From Fen-999 sp041480065 (GTDB taxonomy: Bacteria > Pseudomonadota > Gammaproteobacteria > Burkholderiales > Rhodocyclaceae): a stretch of DNA of 64,000 nucleotides. Made by a program: the position numbers and the translations under genes. Below are positions 1-7,202 of this stretch, piece by piece. The notes under the pieces were generated by a model. The model ran no database searches. It was not told the origin of the DNA and worked only from the letters and a program-made list of their open reading frames with translations. Position 1 is the first letter of the stretch. The number at the start of each line of letters is the position of its first letter. Where the stretch lies: NCBI GenBank assembly GCA_041480065.1, contig JBGOZF010000005.1:1-64000 (forward strand), read 5' to 3'.

Positions 1-44
1 GAGATAATATATCTGTCCTCGGCGGTGAGCTGGCGGTAGGTCAT
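1..44 (-). CDS. IS30-family transposase, N-terminal fragment cut by the window edge
   Basis: The minus strand opens with an ATG at 44 and reads MTYRQLTAEDRYII before leaving the window. This is the usual beginning of IS30-family transposases (short Tyr-rich start, then LT-x-E-[DE]-RY-x-I, the first helix of the DNA-binding domain). Only 14 codons are present, so the state of the rest cannot be judged. The AT-rich stretch up to about 145 would be the terminal region of the same element. Confidence 0.6.
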   Translation of the reverse strand, partial: MTYRQLTAEDRYII

Positions 45-420
45 GGCAAGTTTCCTTTTCTTGGTGGAGAAGAAGACTCGCTTCTACACCAGCTCACCCC
101 ACTCTTGGGAGATCGTGTTGCACTTAGTATGTGAATTCGCCAAGGCTAACCATCGCTTCGAGGGGACCGCCGAGAAGCTGCGCTTCTCGGTTCCCCGTCG
201 CCTGCGGCGCCGGGCGGCCCCTCAGCTACGACGTTGAAATCAATGGCGGCTAATCGGCGCACAGCGGCCTGTCGGCTTCCATATGTCATCGGGCAGGAAT
301 GGGCACCGAGCACTCATTCGCCGATGAAGGAAGCGGCCCTTCGGTAGCCTTGGTGCCGCAACGGCGGCAAACCGCACGACACCGGCCACTCAACTGACCC
401 GACGCCAACGGCGGCAATGG
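45..420. other. Intergenic, probably IS terminal sequence and degraded DNA
   Basis: Positions 45 to about 145 are probably the non-coding end of the IS30-type element whose transposase starts at 44, but I could not fix its terminal repeat without the other end. From 145 to 420 I see no credible reading frame, RNA or repeat; composition is ordinary for the window. Confidence 0.35.
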
Positions 421-531
421 CCGATTATGCCAAGGCGTCGATTATGGAAAGCAACTCAGTCGTAGATTCCGAGATGTTGGCGACAAGCCGGTTGTCAGCG
501 ACTGAGCCAATCTGGGGCTCGACATAATTTC

Positions 532-572
532 AACGGTCTCCTGAAGTAATGATTCCACTTCAGGAGACCGTT
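532..572. repeat. Perfect 16-bp inverted repeat with 9-nt loop
   Basis: AACGGTCTCCTGAAGT (532-547) pairs with ACTTCAGGAGACCGTT (557-572) around a 9-nt spacer. There is no T-run after it, so it does not look like an intrinsic terminator. It lies inside the relic element just before the recombinase stump, and may be a recombination or regulatory site of the parent element. Confidence 0.7.
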
Positions 573-597
573 ATGAACCCTACTTTCCAGCGTCGAG

Positions 598-846
598 GTG
601 CGGGGGCCACGCAGCCAGCCGCACACGATCCGGCACACGACGGCGATGCATCTGTTGCAAGCCGGTGTCGATATCAGTGTAATCGCGCTCTGGCTCGGAC
701 ACGAAGGTCCGGCAATGACCCATCAATACGTCGAGGCGGATCTGTCAATGAAGGAACGCGCCCTCGCCAAGCTTCACCAACCGGAAACTACGATCCGGCG
801 TTACCGGGCGCCCGACTCGCTGATCAACTTCCTGAGAGCGTTGTGA
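598..846 (+). pseudogene. Tyrosine recombinase/integrase, C-terminal remnant
   Basis: About 82 codons encode the end of a tyrosine recombinase catalytic domain. Visible are the HTIRHTTAMHLLQAG box (His-x-x-Arg-His of the active site), LGHE (the second conserved histidine region) and THQYVEAD with the nucleophilic tyrosine. The family is usually 300 residues or more; everything upstream, including the core-binding domain and the first catalytic Arg, is missing. The upstream border coincides with the hairpin at 532-572, and the downstream border with the element repeat at 845. A non-functional leftover, not an active integrase. Confidence 0.7.
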
Positions 847-940
847 TTATGCCAAGGTCGGAATTCGCGTCTCCCGCTGACTGCCAGCGTCTGACATGCC
901 TTCCGACCTGCTGCTTCCCATAATCGATACCTTGGCATAA

Positions 941-972
941 TCGGCCTTATGCAAAGCTTTGCATAAGGCCGA
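941..972. repeat. 32-bp perfect palindrome built from two inverted TTATGCAAAG motifs
   Basis: CCTTATGCAAAGCTTTGCATAAGG lies at its centre, and perfect pairing extends to 941 and 972. It shares TTATGCnAAG with the terminal repeat of the adjacent relic element (GATTATGCCAAGG) and overlaps that element's right end. It is probably two diverged recombinase-recognition arms abutted head to head. Confidence 0.65.
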
Positions 973-1142
973 AGACCCGACGCTTCCGTCAGCATCCTTG
1001 GCGGTTTCTCTCCGGCTATTCGGAGGCAATCGGAAGACTGCTTCCACTGAACGTGGACGATGACTTCTCAGCAGCAGACATCATCAGCGCATGATTGCTT
1101 GGCAACACAAGGACCATCTTGTGGTGAACGCAGGCATATGAA
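973..1142. other. Intergenic, nothing recognised
   Basis: Between the palindrome and the terminator-like hairpin I find no gene, RNA or repeat that I can support on either strand. Confidence 0.4.
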
Positions 1143-1172
1143 AAAGCCCCAGGCGCTGGCGCCTGGGGCTTT
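1143..1172 (-). terminator. Intrinsic terminator, downstream of nrdJ
   Basis: AAAGCCCCAGGCG (1143-1155) pairs with CGCCTGGGGCTTT (1160-1172) around a 4-nt loop. Read on the minus strand the stem runs into a T-run (CTTTTTC), as expected for a rho-independent terminator of the minus-strand gene ending at 1295. The 120-bp distance from the stop codon is longish, so it could instead protect nrdJ from readthrough. Confidence 0.6.
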
Positions 1173-1294
1173 GGTTGCTGTCGTGGCGGGACCGGTACTT
1201 CAGCGTACGCGGTTGCTTGGTCCGGCCTTTCACCGATCTGCTGTTTGGCGTCCTGCGCCAATCCACAGGATCGCCGCGCGCCTTTCGCTGCCGC

Positions 1295-4246
1295 TCAGCC
1301 GCAACTCCCCACCGCACCGCAGGCCGTGCAGAAGTCGCAGCCGTCCTTGCGGATTACCGTCATGTTGCCGCACTCGGCGCACAGCGAACCCTGGGTGACC
1401 TTGAGTTCGCCTTTTTCGCGCGGGGTTTCCAGGATGCCCATCTCGCGCGTCGGGTAGCCGTTGTCGTCGAGGATGCCGAGCATGGTGTAGCGGTGCATGA
1501 TCAGTCGGGCGATGTAGGCGACGGTCGAGGGCCAGTTCTGCTGCTTCTGGCTGCCGGGCACGCGGGCCATGAAGTCGCCCAGCGGCTCGGCATAGTTGGT
1601 GAGCTTGCGCAGCTTCATGCCGATCCAGGCCGGGTCGAGCACGCGCATGTCGAGCGAGAGCAGCTTGGTCAGGCCGTCGAGGGCGCGCGGGTAGTTGCCG
1701 GAGAGCCAGACCGAGTAGGGGCGGGTGACGCCATCGGGCAGCGTGATTTCCTTCAGGCCGAGGACGAATTCCTCGTTGGCGGCGGGGTTCACGATATCCA
1801 CGGTCCACGACAGGGTGCCGTCGGTGCCGGTCTTCGGCTCGTCGCGCGAGAACATGGCGTCGAGCACGGGCGTCGGGCCTTCGCCTTCGAGGGCGCCGAG
1901 CTGCTCGCAACGGTAGCGCACCACCTGCGCCATGGCGGCGACGGATCCGGGCATCATCTTCTTCTCGCCCAGCGGCGGGAAGGGCATTTCGAACGGCGCG
2001 TCGCCGACGGTACGGGCCAGCACGTCGAGCTTGAGCTTGAGGAAGGCCTTGTCGTTGGCGCGCATGTCCATGGAGATGGTCTTGGCGACGGCGCCCAGGC
2101 TGCGCGGCTGCTCGGTGCCGTTGACCCAGACCTCGAAGGGCACCGGCCGGGCATGGCCGTTCTCGGTCTGGCCGACGAAGAGGGCGAACTCGCCGAGCGG
2201 CGTCTCGATCATGTAGGTCCAGGCCGTGTTGCCGTTGGTCAGGCGCGGCCGCCCGGGCCAGCGCAAGGACGCCAGCACCGGAGCCGGCAGCGAGCCGATC
2301 GCCAGGCGCCTGTTGGCGCAGTCGATGGTGACGTCCTGCGGCTTCTTCTGCGTTGCCGGTTCCACCGAGAGCACGGCGCCGAGCACCTTGTTCGGACGGT
2401 AGGTGGCGAGGCCCTTGAGGCCGGCCTTCCAGGCGTCGAGATAGAGGTTCTCGAACTCCGCGTAGGGGTAGTCCTCAGGCACGTTGACGGTCTTGGAGAT
2501 CGCGGTGTCGATATACGGCGCCACGGCGGCGACCATGTCCTTGTGCGCCTGGGCGGAAATCTCGAGGGCGGTGATGAAATAGGCCGGCAACTGGCTGACA
2601 TCGGCGCCGAGGTGCTTGTAGTAGCGCCAGGCGTAGTCCTCGACCGCGTACTCCTTGAAGGTGCCGTCGACCATGCGCTTCTTGCGCGTGTAGGTCCAGG
2701 AGAAGGGCGGCTCGATGCCGTTGGAGGCGTTGTCGGCGAAGGCGAGGCTGATGGTGCCGGTGGGGGCGATCGACAGCAGGTGCGAGTTGCGCAGGCCGTG
2801 CTTGCGGATCTGATCCTTGATCTCGGCGGGCAGGCGCGAGGCGAAGCTGCTGCCGGAGAGATAGAGGTCGGCGCTGAACAGCGGGAAGGCACCGCGCTCC
2901 TTGGCCAGTTCGACCGAGGCGAGGTAGGCGCGGTCGCGCATGTATTCGGAAATCTTCGTCGCCATGGCACGCGCTTCGGCGGTGTCGTACTTGAGGCGCA
3001 GCATGATCAGGGCATCGCCGAGGCCGGTGTAACCGAGGCCGATGCGACGCTTGGCCTGAGCTTCGGCATTTTGCTGCGGCAGCGGCCAGTGGGTGACATC
3101 GAGCACGTTGTCGAGCATGCGCACGGAATCGTCTACGACTCGGCCGAAGCTGGCGTAGTCGAACTCGGCCTTGTCGTCGAAGGGATGCTGGATGAAGCGG
3201 GTCAGATTGATCGAACCCAGGCAGCAGCAGCCGTAGGGCGGCAGCGGCTGTTCGGCGCACGGGTTGGTCGCTTCGATGGTCTCGCAGTAGTTGAGGTTGT
3301 TGTCGCGGTTGATGCGGTCGAGGAACAGGATGCCCGGCTCGGCGTGGTCGTAGGTCGAGCGCATGATCTGGTCCCACAAGTCGCGCGCCTTGAGCTTGCG
3401 GTACACCCAGAGACCGTCCTCGCGCTGGTAGGCGCCGGCCTGCTTGATGTCGGCCGAGGGCTCGGCGCGATGGGTCAGCTCGACCTCGCCGTCGGCTTCG
3501 ACGGCGCTCATGAAGGCGTCGGTGACGCCGATCGAGATGTTGAAGTTGGTGAGGTCACCGGCATCCTTGGCGTGGATGAAGGTCTCGATGTCAGGGTGGT
3601 CGCAGCGCAGCACGCCCATCTGGGCGCCGCGCCGGCTGCCGGCGGACTCGACGGTCTCGCACGAGCGGTCGAACACGCGCATGTAGGAGACGGGGCCGGA
3701 GGCGCGCGACTGCGTGCCCTTGACGTGGGCGCCGATCGGCCGGATGGTCGAGAAGTCGTAGCCGACGCCACCGCCGCGGCGCATGGTTTCGGCGGCCTGC
3801 AAGAGGGCGGTGTAAATGCCGGGACGGCCATCGACGATCTCGGAGATCGAGTCGCCGACGGGTTGCACGAAACAGTTGATCAGCGTCGCGCACAGATCGG
3901 TGCCGGCGGCCGAGTTGATGCGGCCGGCGGGCACGAAGCCGTTCTCCTGGGCATCGAGGAATCGTTCCTGCCAGAAGGCACGCTTGTCTTCGGCCTCGAT
4001 GGCCGCCAGCGCGCGGGCGACGCGGTCGCGCACGTCGTGCACGCTGCGCTCATTGCCTTTGGCATACTTCTCGATCAGCACCTCGCCGGAGATCTCCTGC
4101 GCCAGGGGCAGGCCAAGTTGCTGAATGGGAACGATTTCTCCGGAGATCGGGCTTTCTGTTGTCATCTTTGTGTCCGAGGGTTGTTGCAGGTATGGCGCGA
4201 AAGCATAATCCTCTCGCTGTAAGTTGGGAAGAGTCATATTTTTCAT
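1295..4246 (-). CDS. nrdJ: Adenosylcobalamin-dependent (class II) ribonucleoside-diphosphate reductase
   Basis: This cytoplasmic enzyme makes deoxyribonucleotides using B12 to form the thiyl radical, so it needs no oxygen and no NrdB-type subunit. At about 983 aa it fits the long proteobacterial class II form. Visible motifs are GRINSAAG and LINCFVQPVGD near the N-terminus, ETMRRGGGVGYDFS, and the radical/substrate segment NPCAEQPLPPYGCCCLGSIN (Asn-x-Cys-x-Glu). There is also IAPTGTISL, and a C-terminal CAECGN...CDFCTACG, probably metal-binding, with the terminal redox cysteines. Start 4246 (MKNMTLPNLQ) is chosen because a TTG-type extension to 4297 would run through the NrdR-like boxes; 4237 and 4165 are alternatives. 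No nrdA/B lies nearby. It is divergent from tRNA-Thr. Confidence 0.93.
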   Translation of the reverse strand: MKNMTLPNLQREDYAFAPYLQQPSDTKMTTESPISGEIVPIQQLGLPLAQEISGEVLIEKYAKGNERSVHDVRDRVARALAAIEAEDKRAFWQERFLDAQENGFVPAGRINSAAGTDLCATLINCFVQPVGDSISEIVDGRPGIYTALLQAAETMRRGGGVGYDFSTIRPIGAHVKGTQSRASGPVSYMRVFDRSCETVESAGSRRGAQMGVLRCDHPDIETFIHAKDAGDLTNFNISIGVTDAFMSAVEADGEVELTHRAEPSADIKQAGAYQREDGLWVYRKLKARDLWDQIMRSTYDHAEPGILFLDRINRDNNLNYCETIEATNPCAEQPLPPYGCCCLGSINLTRFIQHPFDDKAEFDYASFGRVVDDSVRMLDNVLDVTHWPLPQQNAEAQAKRRIGLGYTGLGDALIMLRLKYDTAEARAMATKISEYMRDRAYLASVELAKERGAFPLFSADLYLSGSSFASRLPAEIKDQIRKHGLRNSHLLSIAPTGTISLAFADNASNGIEPPFSWTYTRKKRMVDGTFKEYAVEDYAWRYYKHLGADVSQLPAYFITALEISAQAHKDMVAAVAPYIDTAISKTVNVPEDYPYAEFENLYLDAWKAGLKGLATYRPNKVLGAVLSVEPATQKKPQDVTIDCANRRLAIGSLPAPVLASLRWPGRPRLTNGNTAWTYMIETPLGEFALFVGQTENGHARPVPFEVWVNGTEQPRSLGAVAKTISMDMRANDKAFLKLKLDVLARTVGDAPFEMPFPPLGEKKMMPGSVAAMAQVVRYRCEQLGALEGEGPTPVLDAMFSRDEPKTGTDGTLSWTVDIVNPAANEEFVLGLKEITLPDGVTRPYSVWLSGNYPRALDGLTKLLSLDMRVLDPAWIGMKLRKLTNYAEPLGDFMARVPGSQKQQNWPSTVAYIARLIMHRYTMLGILDDNGYPTREMGILETPREKGELKVTQGSLCAECGNMTVIRKDGCDFCTACGAVGSCG

Positions 4247-4267
4247 GCTGTAAAAACAGTACCTTAC

Positions 4268-4314
4268 AAAGTCCTCTAGTAGCCCAGCAAGGTGCATGCC
4301 ACTAGATATAGTAG
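4268..4314. promoter_or_regulatory. Candidate NrdR box pair upstream of nrdJ
   Basis: CCACTAGATATAGTAG at 4299-4314 is close to the 16-bp palindromic NrdR box (ACTATATATAGT core, one change). A weaker partner, AAAGTCCTCTAGTAGC, starts exactly 31 bp away at 4268, about three helical turns, the usual NrdR spacing. Both lie just before the chosen nrdJ start. The first box is convincing by eye; the second is weak. Confidence 0.45.
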
Positions 4315-4433
4315 GTCATGGTTCTCCGAAAGTCCAGTCGATTCAGGGGCTTGGATGGTCGAAATACCCGGCGCGGTTTCCCGTCCGGACCGGGCCGGCG
4401 GGAGCCCCGCGAAAGCCTTACAATCGCGCCTGC

Positions 4434-4509
4434 GCCGGCATAGCTCAGTTGGTAGAGCAACCGCCTTGTAAGCGGTAGGTCCCCAGTTCGAATCCGGGTG
4501 CCGGCACCA
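4434..4509 (+). tRNA. tRNA-Thr (anticodon TGT)
   Basis: A 76-nt cloverleaf with encoded CCA: acceptor GCCGGCA/TGCCGGC, D-arm GCTCAGTTGGTAGAG, anticodon stem ACCGC/GCGGT with loop CTTGTAA (anticodon TGT, reads ACA), and T-arm CCCAGTTCGAATCCGGG, then ACCA. The last 39 nt before the acceptor end recur at 6264-6302, which marks this gene as an integration target. Confidence 0.95.
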
Positions 4510-4850
4510 ATAAATCAAGAGCTTGCATTGCGCAAGCCTTTGTCGTTTCTGGGTACTCCGGAATCATGTAACCACTTTGTAATCAGTCTCTATCAACCGA
4601 CGGGGCTGGCGGTGGTTTCTGGCGGCCAGCCGTTACCCTATCGACGATGGATCGCGTCCATAGGATGCGAGCAGAAGACCAGGCTGGCGTGGCTTCCAGC
4701 TACAGCCCAACGATCCGACCGATCATTCGTCGCCCTTGAGTGGAGCGATCAATTTCGGCCCACCCTCCCGGGCGCTGCTGACCTTCCTCGAGACGCGCCA
4801 CGCCTCCAATGTTTCAGAGGCAGCCCATGGTGATCGGCGCAAAGCGTCGA
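4510..4850. other. Intergenic inside the tRNA islet, nothing recognised
   Basis: These 340 bp between tRNA-Thr and the exported-protein gene contain no reading frame, RNA or repeat I can support. They may include degraded mobile DNA, but no family is recognisable. Confidence 0.35.
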
Positions 4851-5399
4851 CTACTCCGTCACATCCTCCAGGGAAACGCCCTCACTGAGGTAGTGTCCGA
4901 GGCCGAGCTTCTTCATCAACGCAGGGGTGCGCGAGCCGCTGTGCGGGTAGCGCGCGTTCAGCGGCGCTCCCTCGGTGTCGAAGAGGCGAGGCCACTCGCG
5001 CTTCGTCCCTGCGCACCGCGGCCGGGCGGGGCTTTCGGTACAGGTATAGAGCACATAGACGTAGCGCTTGCCGCCGGTTCCTTCGAGGCACGCCCAGCCA
5101 GTGGCCGATGCATCGAGTACGGGCGTGTCCTTGAGGAATGGCTGCCTGAAGACGCGACCATCATGGGCGAGCTTCGTCGTGCCCTTGCCGGGGTTCGTCA
5201 ACTCCAGCGTCTGCGTCAGGACCTGTCTGTCCCGGCTGGGCACGTCGAGATACTGGGTTTGCGCCGTCAGTTGCGCTTCGCCGCACTTCAGATGCCCGGT
5301 CAGCATGGGGCCGGGCGACGGCGACGCATTCTCCTTCGACATCGCCGGCGCCGCGGCCACGAGCGCCATGACGACGAACAAACGAGCGGCGGCCTTCAT
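4851..5399 (-). CDS. Exported protein of unknown function, partner of the adjacent muramidase
   Basis: 182 aa. It starts with a clear Sec signal peptide (MKAAARLFVVMALVAAAPAMS), then a polar periplasmic-type domain with cysteines in LKCGEAQ, WACLEGT and YTCTES...RCAG that could form two disulfides. Not a family I recognise. Its ATG overlaps the stop of the upstream muramidase gene (ATGA), so the two are cotranscribed and probably translationally coupled. A leaderless peptidoglycan hydrolase followed by an exported small protein is the standard arrangement of a toxin and its periplasmic immunity protein; that role is inference. A periplasmic lysozyme inhibitor or unrelated cargo is possible. 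Confidence 0.7.
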   Translation of the reverse strand: MKAAARLFVVMALVAAAPAMSKENASPSPGPMLTGHLKCGEAQLTAQTQYLDVPSRDRQVLTQTLELTNPGKGTTKLAHDGRVFRQPFLKDTPVLDASATGWACLEGTGGKRYVYVLYTCTESPARPRCAGTKREWPRLFDTEGAPLNARYPHSGSRTPALMKKLGLGHYLSEGVSLEDVTE

Positions 5400-5848
5400 T
5401 TCTTGTCTGCCTGTTCTGCAACGTACTTGTCGAACTGTTTCCTTGCCGCGCCCATGCTCAGGTTCGACTGCGCCGCGCCGGGCATCGATGTCCACTCCTG
5501 CCGCAGGCGCGGAATGGCATTTTCGATGTCGCCCTTGATGACATAGGGCCAGGCACCGCGACTGTGCAGCTTGCTGATCGCCAGCGTATCCTGCGCGGCC
5601 TTGCTGAAATCGATCACCACGCCCTTGTCCTTGGCCTCCTTCCAGGTCGAGTACAGGATCTGGTAGGCCCCGGCCGCAGTCGACGTCCGGCCCCAGGCCG
5701 CGATGGCCTTGTTGGGATGCTTGCTGGTGTCCACAAAACTCTGCTGCCCGCCATATAGGAGGAAGTACACACGGTCGTCATCGGACTTGTGCTCGGCATA
5801 GCGTATTAGTTTCAAGAATGCGGCGACATTGACTTCCTCATCACTCAT
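5396..5848 (-). CDS. Glycoside hydrolase family 104-type (lambda R-like) muramidase
   Basis: About 150 aa with the hallmarks of lambda-endolysin-type lytic transglycosylases: NVAAFLKLIRYAE (catalytic Glu region), YFLLYGGQQSF, HPNKAIAAW, TSTAAGAYQILYSTW, and a late RLRQEWTSMPGA. It cleaves peptidoglycan glycan strands. There is no signal peptide, so the periplasm would be reached by a holin, a type VI apparatus or similar. No holin or phage gene is adjacent; instead an exported protein gene overlaps its stop. That favours a domesticated or secreted antibacterial enzyme over a lysis module. MSDEEV (5848) is preferred as start; 5860 is possible. Confidence 0.82.
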   Translation of the reverse strand: MSDEEVNVAAFLKLIRYAEHKSDDDRVYFLLYGGQQSFVDTSKHPNKAIAAWGRTSTAAGAYQILYSTWKEAKDKGVVIDFSKAAQDTLAISKLHSRGAWPYVIKGDIENAIPRLRQEWTSMPGAAQSNLSMGAARKQFDKYVAEQADKK

Positions 5849-6263
5849 GGCGCATATCATTCTATGAAAGATAGGAATTCTACACCGTGCAAGAGGCTAG
5901 GCCAGAGTGTCGAAGTGCTTCCGTTACCTGGGATCGGGACCATAGATGACGCAGTGTCCGAGCCGTGAATTAGGCTGCTGGATTCCCGGGGCTCGCTCGT
6001 TGTGGACCGCCACTGTGGTTGGTGGTAAGGGACGGCTCGCCGCAAGTTCAACGTCAACAAGAAGGCGGATCAGAAGCGGCTTGTGGATGGGCGACACTAC
6101 TTTGTGTGAAATCCGTCCACTTTGTAAGCAGGATTATGGAATTCAGATCAATTCATAGCAACGCAAATAACTTGTGCTCAAGCTGTGGATAAGCTGTTGG
6201 GATCAGGGTTGCGGGGTGGCGGTCATCGCCGATCAACGTGGGTGAATGGTCGATACGAGACCA
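5849..6263. other. Intergenic, right part of the tRNA islet
   Basis: About 400 bp without a convincing gene. It contains one perfect 9-bp DnaA box (TGTGGATAA, 6184-6192), which alone is not evidence of an origin. The muramidase promoter should lie near 5860-5950, but I see no clear -35/-10 pair. Confidence 0.35.
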
Positions 6264-6306
6264 CTTGTAAGCGGTAGGTCCCCAGTTCGAATCCGGGTGC
6301 CGCACC
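6264..6306 (+). repeat. attR-like 3' fragment of tRNA-Thr
   Basis: Positions 6264-6302 repeat 4465-4503 exactly (39 nt: part of the anticodon loop, variable loop, T-arm, start of acceptor). They are followed by CACCA with one G missing compared with the intact gene. No D-arm or 5' acceptor precedes it, so this cannot be a working tRNA. Confidence 0.8.
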
Positions 6307-6376
6307 AGAAACAAACCCGCATATGATGGGCCGGGCATCGTCGGCTTGGGGACGTCTGGCGTCCAATCGCCGGTGA

Positions 6377-6799
6377 TCAGCGCATCGCTAATCTCATTCT
6401 TTGTCGCTTGGCATTCTTTGCCAGCACGTCGTCCAGGGTTGCCATGCTCCTGGCCTTGATTTCGAGCGCGGCGGCCAGATGCAGAGAGTCGCCGGCGCGC
6501 AGGCCGCTGGCAGCATCCCGCGTCAGCAGGGCAGCCCGGTGAAAGGTGGTGGGCTCCACCCGGAGCAATTGCAGGTCATTGGCGCAAAGGCGCTCGAAAC
6601 GCTGCCAAGCCGCCAGCCCTTCTGCCTCGGTAATCTGGCCGGTACGCTGCTTGATGCTCAGGGCACTGGCGAATTCGGTGACGCACCACATGGCCGACAC
6701 CAGTTCGTCGGCGCAGGCGCCGTACCAGCGGGCTACATCGACGCTCCTGGGTTCGTTGAGATGCAGCGCCACCAGCACGCTGGTGTCGACATACACCAT
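6377..6799 (-). CDS. vapC: VapC-type PIN-domain ribonuclease toxin
   Basis: 140 aa, the usual VapC length. PIN-domain acidic residues are visible: YVDTSVLVAL at the N-terminus, TEFASAL (Glu), LRAGDSLHLAAAL (Asp) and a final ATLDDVLAKNA. VapC toxins are Mg-dependent endoribonucleases, often cutting initiator tRNA or the 23S sarcin-ricin loop; the target here is unknown. The ATG overlaps the vapB stop by one base (TGATG), giving coupled antitoxin-first translation. Confidence 0.88.
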   Translation of the reverse strand: MVYVDTSVLVALHLNEPRSVDVARWYGACADELVSAMWCVTEFASALSIKQRTGQITEAEGLAAWQRFERLCANDLQLLRVEPTTFHRAALLTRDAASGLRAGDSLHLAAALEIKARSMATLDDVLAKNAKRQRMRLAMR

Positions 6800-7044
6800 C
6801 AGTAGCGCCCCCCGCGCCGCACTTCGTCCATCACCGACTGGCCCATCGGCATTGCCGCGCGTGCGGCTGCCAATTCTTGCGCGTAGGCCTTGCGGTCCCA
6901 TGTCGCCGGGCGGATGGTCAGCCCGCCATCCACGGTCAGGCAGGCTTTCACGCTGTCGCCTTCCTTGATGCCGAAGCTGCGCACGACATCCGCAGGAATG
7001 CGCAGGGCCAGGCTGTTGCCCCACTTTGCCACAAGCAGATTCAT
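6799..7044 (-). CDS. vapB: VapB-type antitoxin with AbrB/SpoVT fold
   Basis: 81 aa. The N-terminal swapped-hairpin DNA-binding domain is seen in VAKWGNSLALRIPADVV and the GIKEGDSV segment. The C-terminal half (WDRKAYAQELAAARAAMPMG...MDEVRRGGRY) is the toxin-wrapping tail, with an arginine-rich end that normally blocks the VapC active site. Start MNLLVAK at 7044 follows a good GAGGAGG ribosome-binding site. Autoregulation is implied by the palindrome at 7061-7080. Confidence 0.88.
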   Translation of the reverse strand: MNLLVAKWGNSLALRIPADVVRSFGIKEGDSVKACLTVDGGLTIRPATWDRKAYAQELAAARAAMPMGQSVMDEVRRGGRY

Positions 7045-7060
7045 GATGCCTCCTCGCGTA

Positions 7061-7109
7061 GATATACATTGATGTATATCCATTATAGGGGTTGCCGGGT
7101 GTCTTGCAA
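7061..7109 (-). promoter_or_regulatory. vapBC promoter and operator
   Basis: On the minus strand TTGCAA (7109-7104), a 16-nt spacer and TATAAT (7087-7082) form a good sigma70 promoter. Immediately downstream is the palindrome GATATACATTGATGTATATC (7061-7080, 9-bp arms, 2-bp centre), placed to cover the transcription start and so a natural operator for VapB or the VapBC complex. Confidence 0.7.
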
Positions 7110-7202
7110 GCCTGGCTGCGTCGGCTTGCTCGCTGGCGGCAGCCGACCTGAAACCTGATACTCTTTCCGCAGTGACGATTGCGACCTCCAGGAGTGAATC
7201 CG

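Larger units (their letters stand above)
421..944. mobile_element. 524-bp relic element with 15-bp terminal inverted repeats and a recombinase stump
   Basis: CCGATTATGCCAAGG at 421-435 is matched perfectly in inverse orientation by CCTTGGCATAATCGG at 930-944. A third copy of the core, GATTATGCCAAGG, lies directly after the recombinase stop at 845-857. Between the ends are a long hairpin (532-572) and the last quarter of a tyrosine recombinase gene. I read this as an internally deleted, non-autonomous derivative of a tyrosine-recombinase element. The repeat identity is directly visible; the element class is inference. Confidence 0.55.
4465..6302. mobile_element. Islet between a tRNA-Thr gene and a 39-bp copy of its 3' half
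   Basis: CTTGTAAGCGGTAGGTCCCC and the following 19 nt are identical at 4465-4503 (inside intact tRNA-Thr) and 6264-6302 (no 5' half). Such direct repeats of a tRNA 3' end are the usual attL/attR footprint of integrase-mediated insertion. The 1.8 kb between them holds a muramidase gene and an exported protein but no integrase, so it is a remnant or a passively carried islet. A simple tRNA duplication followed by decay is the alternative. Confidence 0.55.

Noticed and set aside
598..923. Active integrase mobilising the tRNA-Thr islet
   Set aside because: Only the last quarter of the recombinase is present, it lies outside the repeats, and its own element ends surround it.
1175..4222. 1015-codon open frame on the plus strand
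   Set aside because: It is the complement of nrdJ in a GC-rich genome; composition is His/Gly/Val-rich with no motif, while the minus strand encodes a full enzyme.
4276..4518. Minus-strand reading frame with RHPDSNWGPTAYKAVALPTE
   Set aside because: It is the antisense translation of tRNA-Thr, a well-known artefact; the similar frame at 6153-6338 is the antisense of the tRNA fragment.
6184..6192. Perfect DnaA box TGTGGATAA as a sign of a replication origin
   Set aside because: A single 9-mer with no cluster, AT-rich unwinding region or replication gene nearby is expected by chance.
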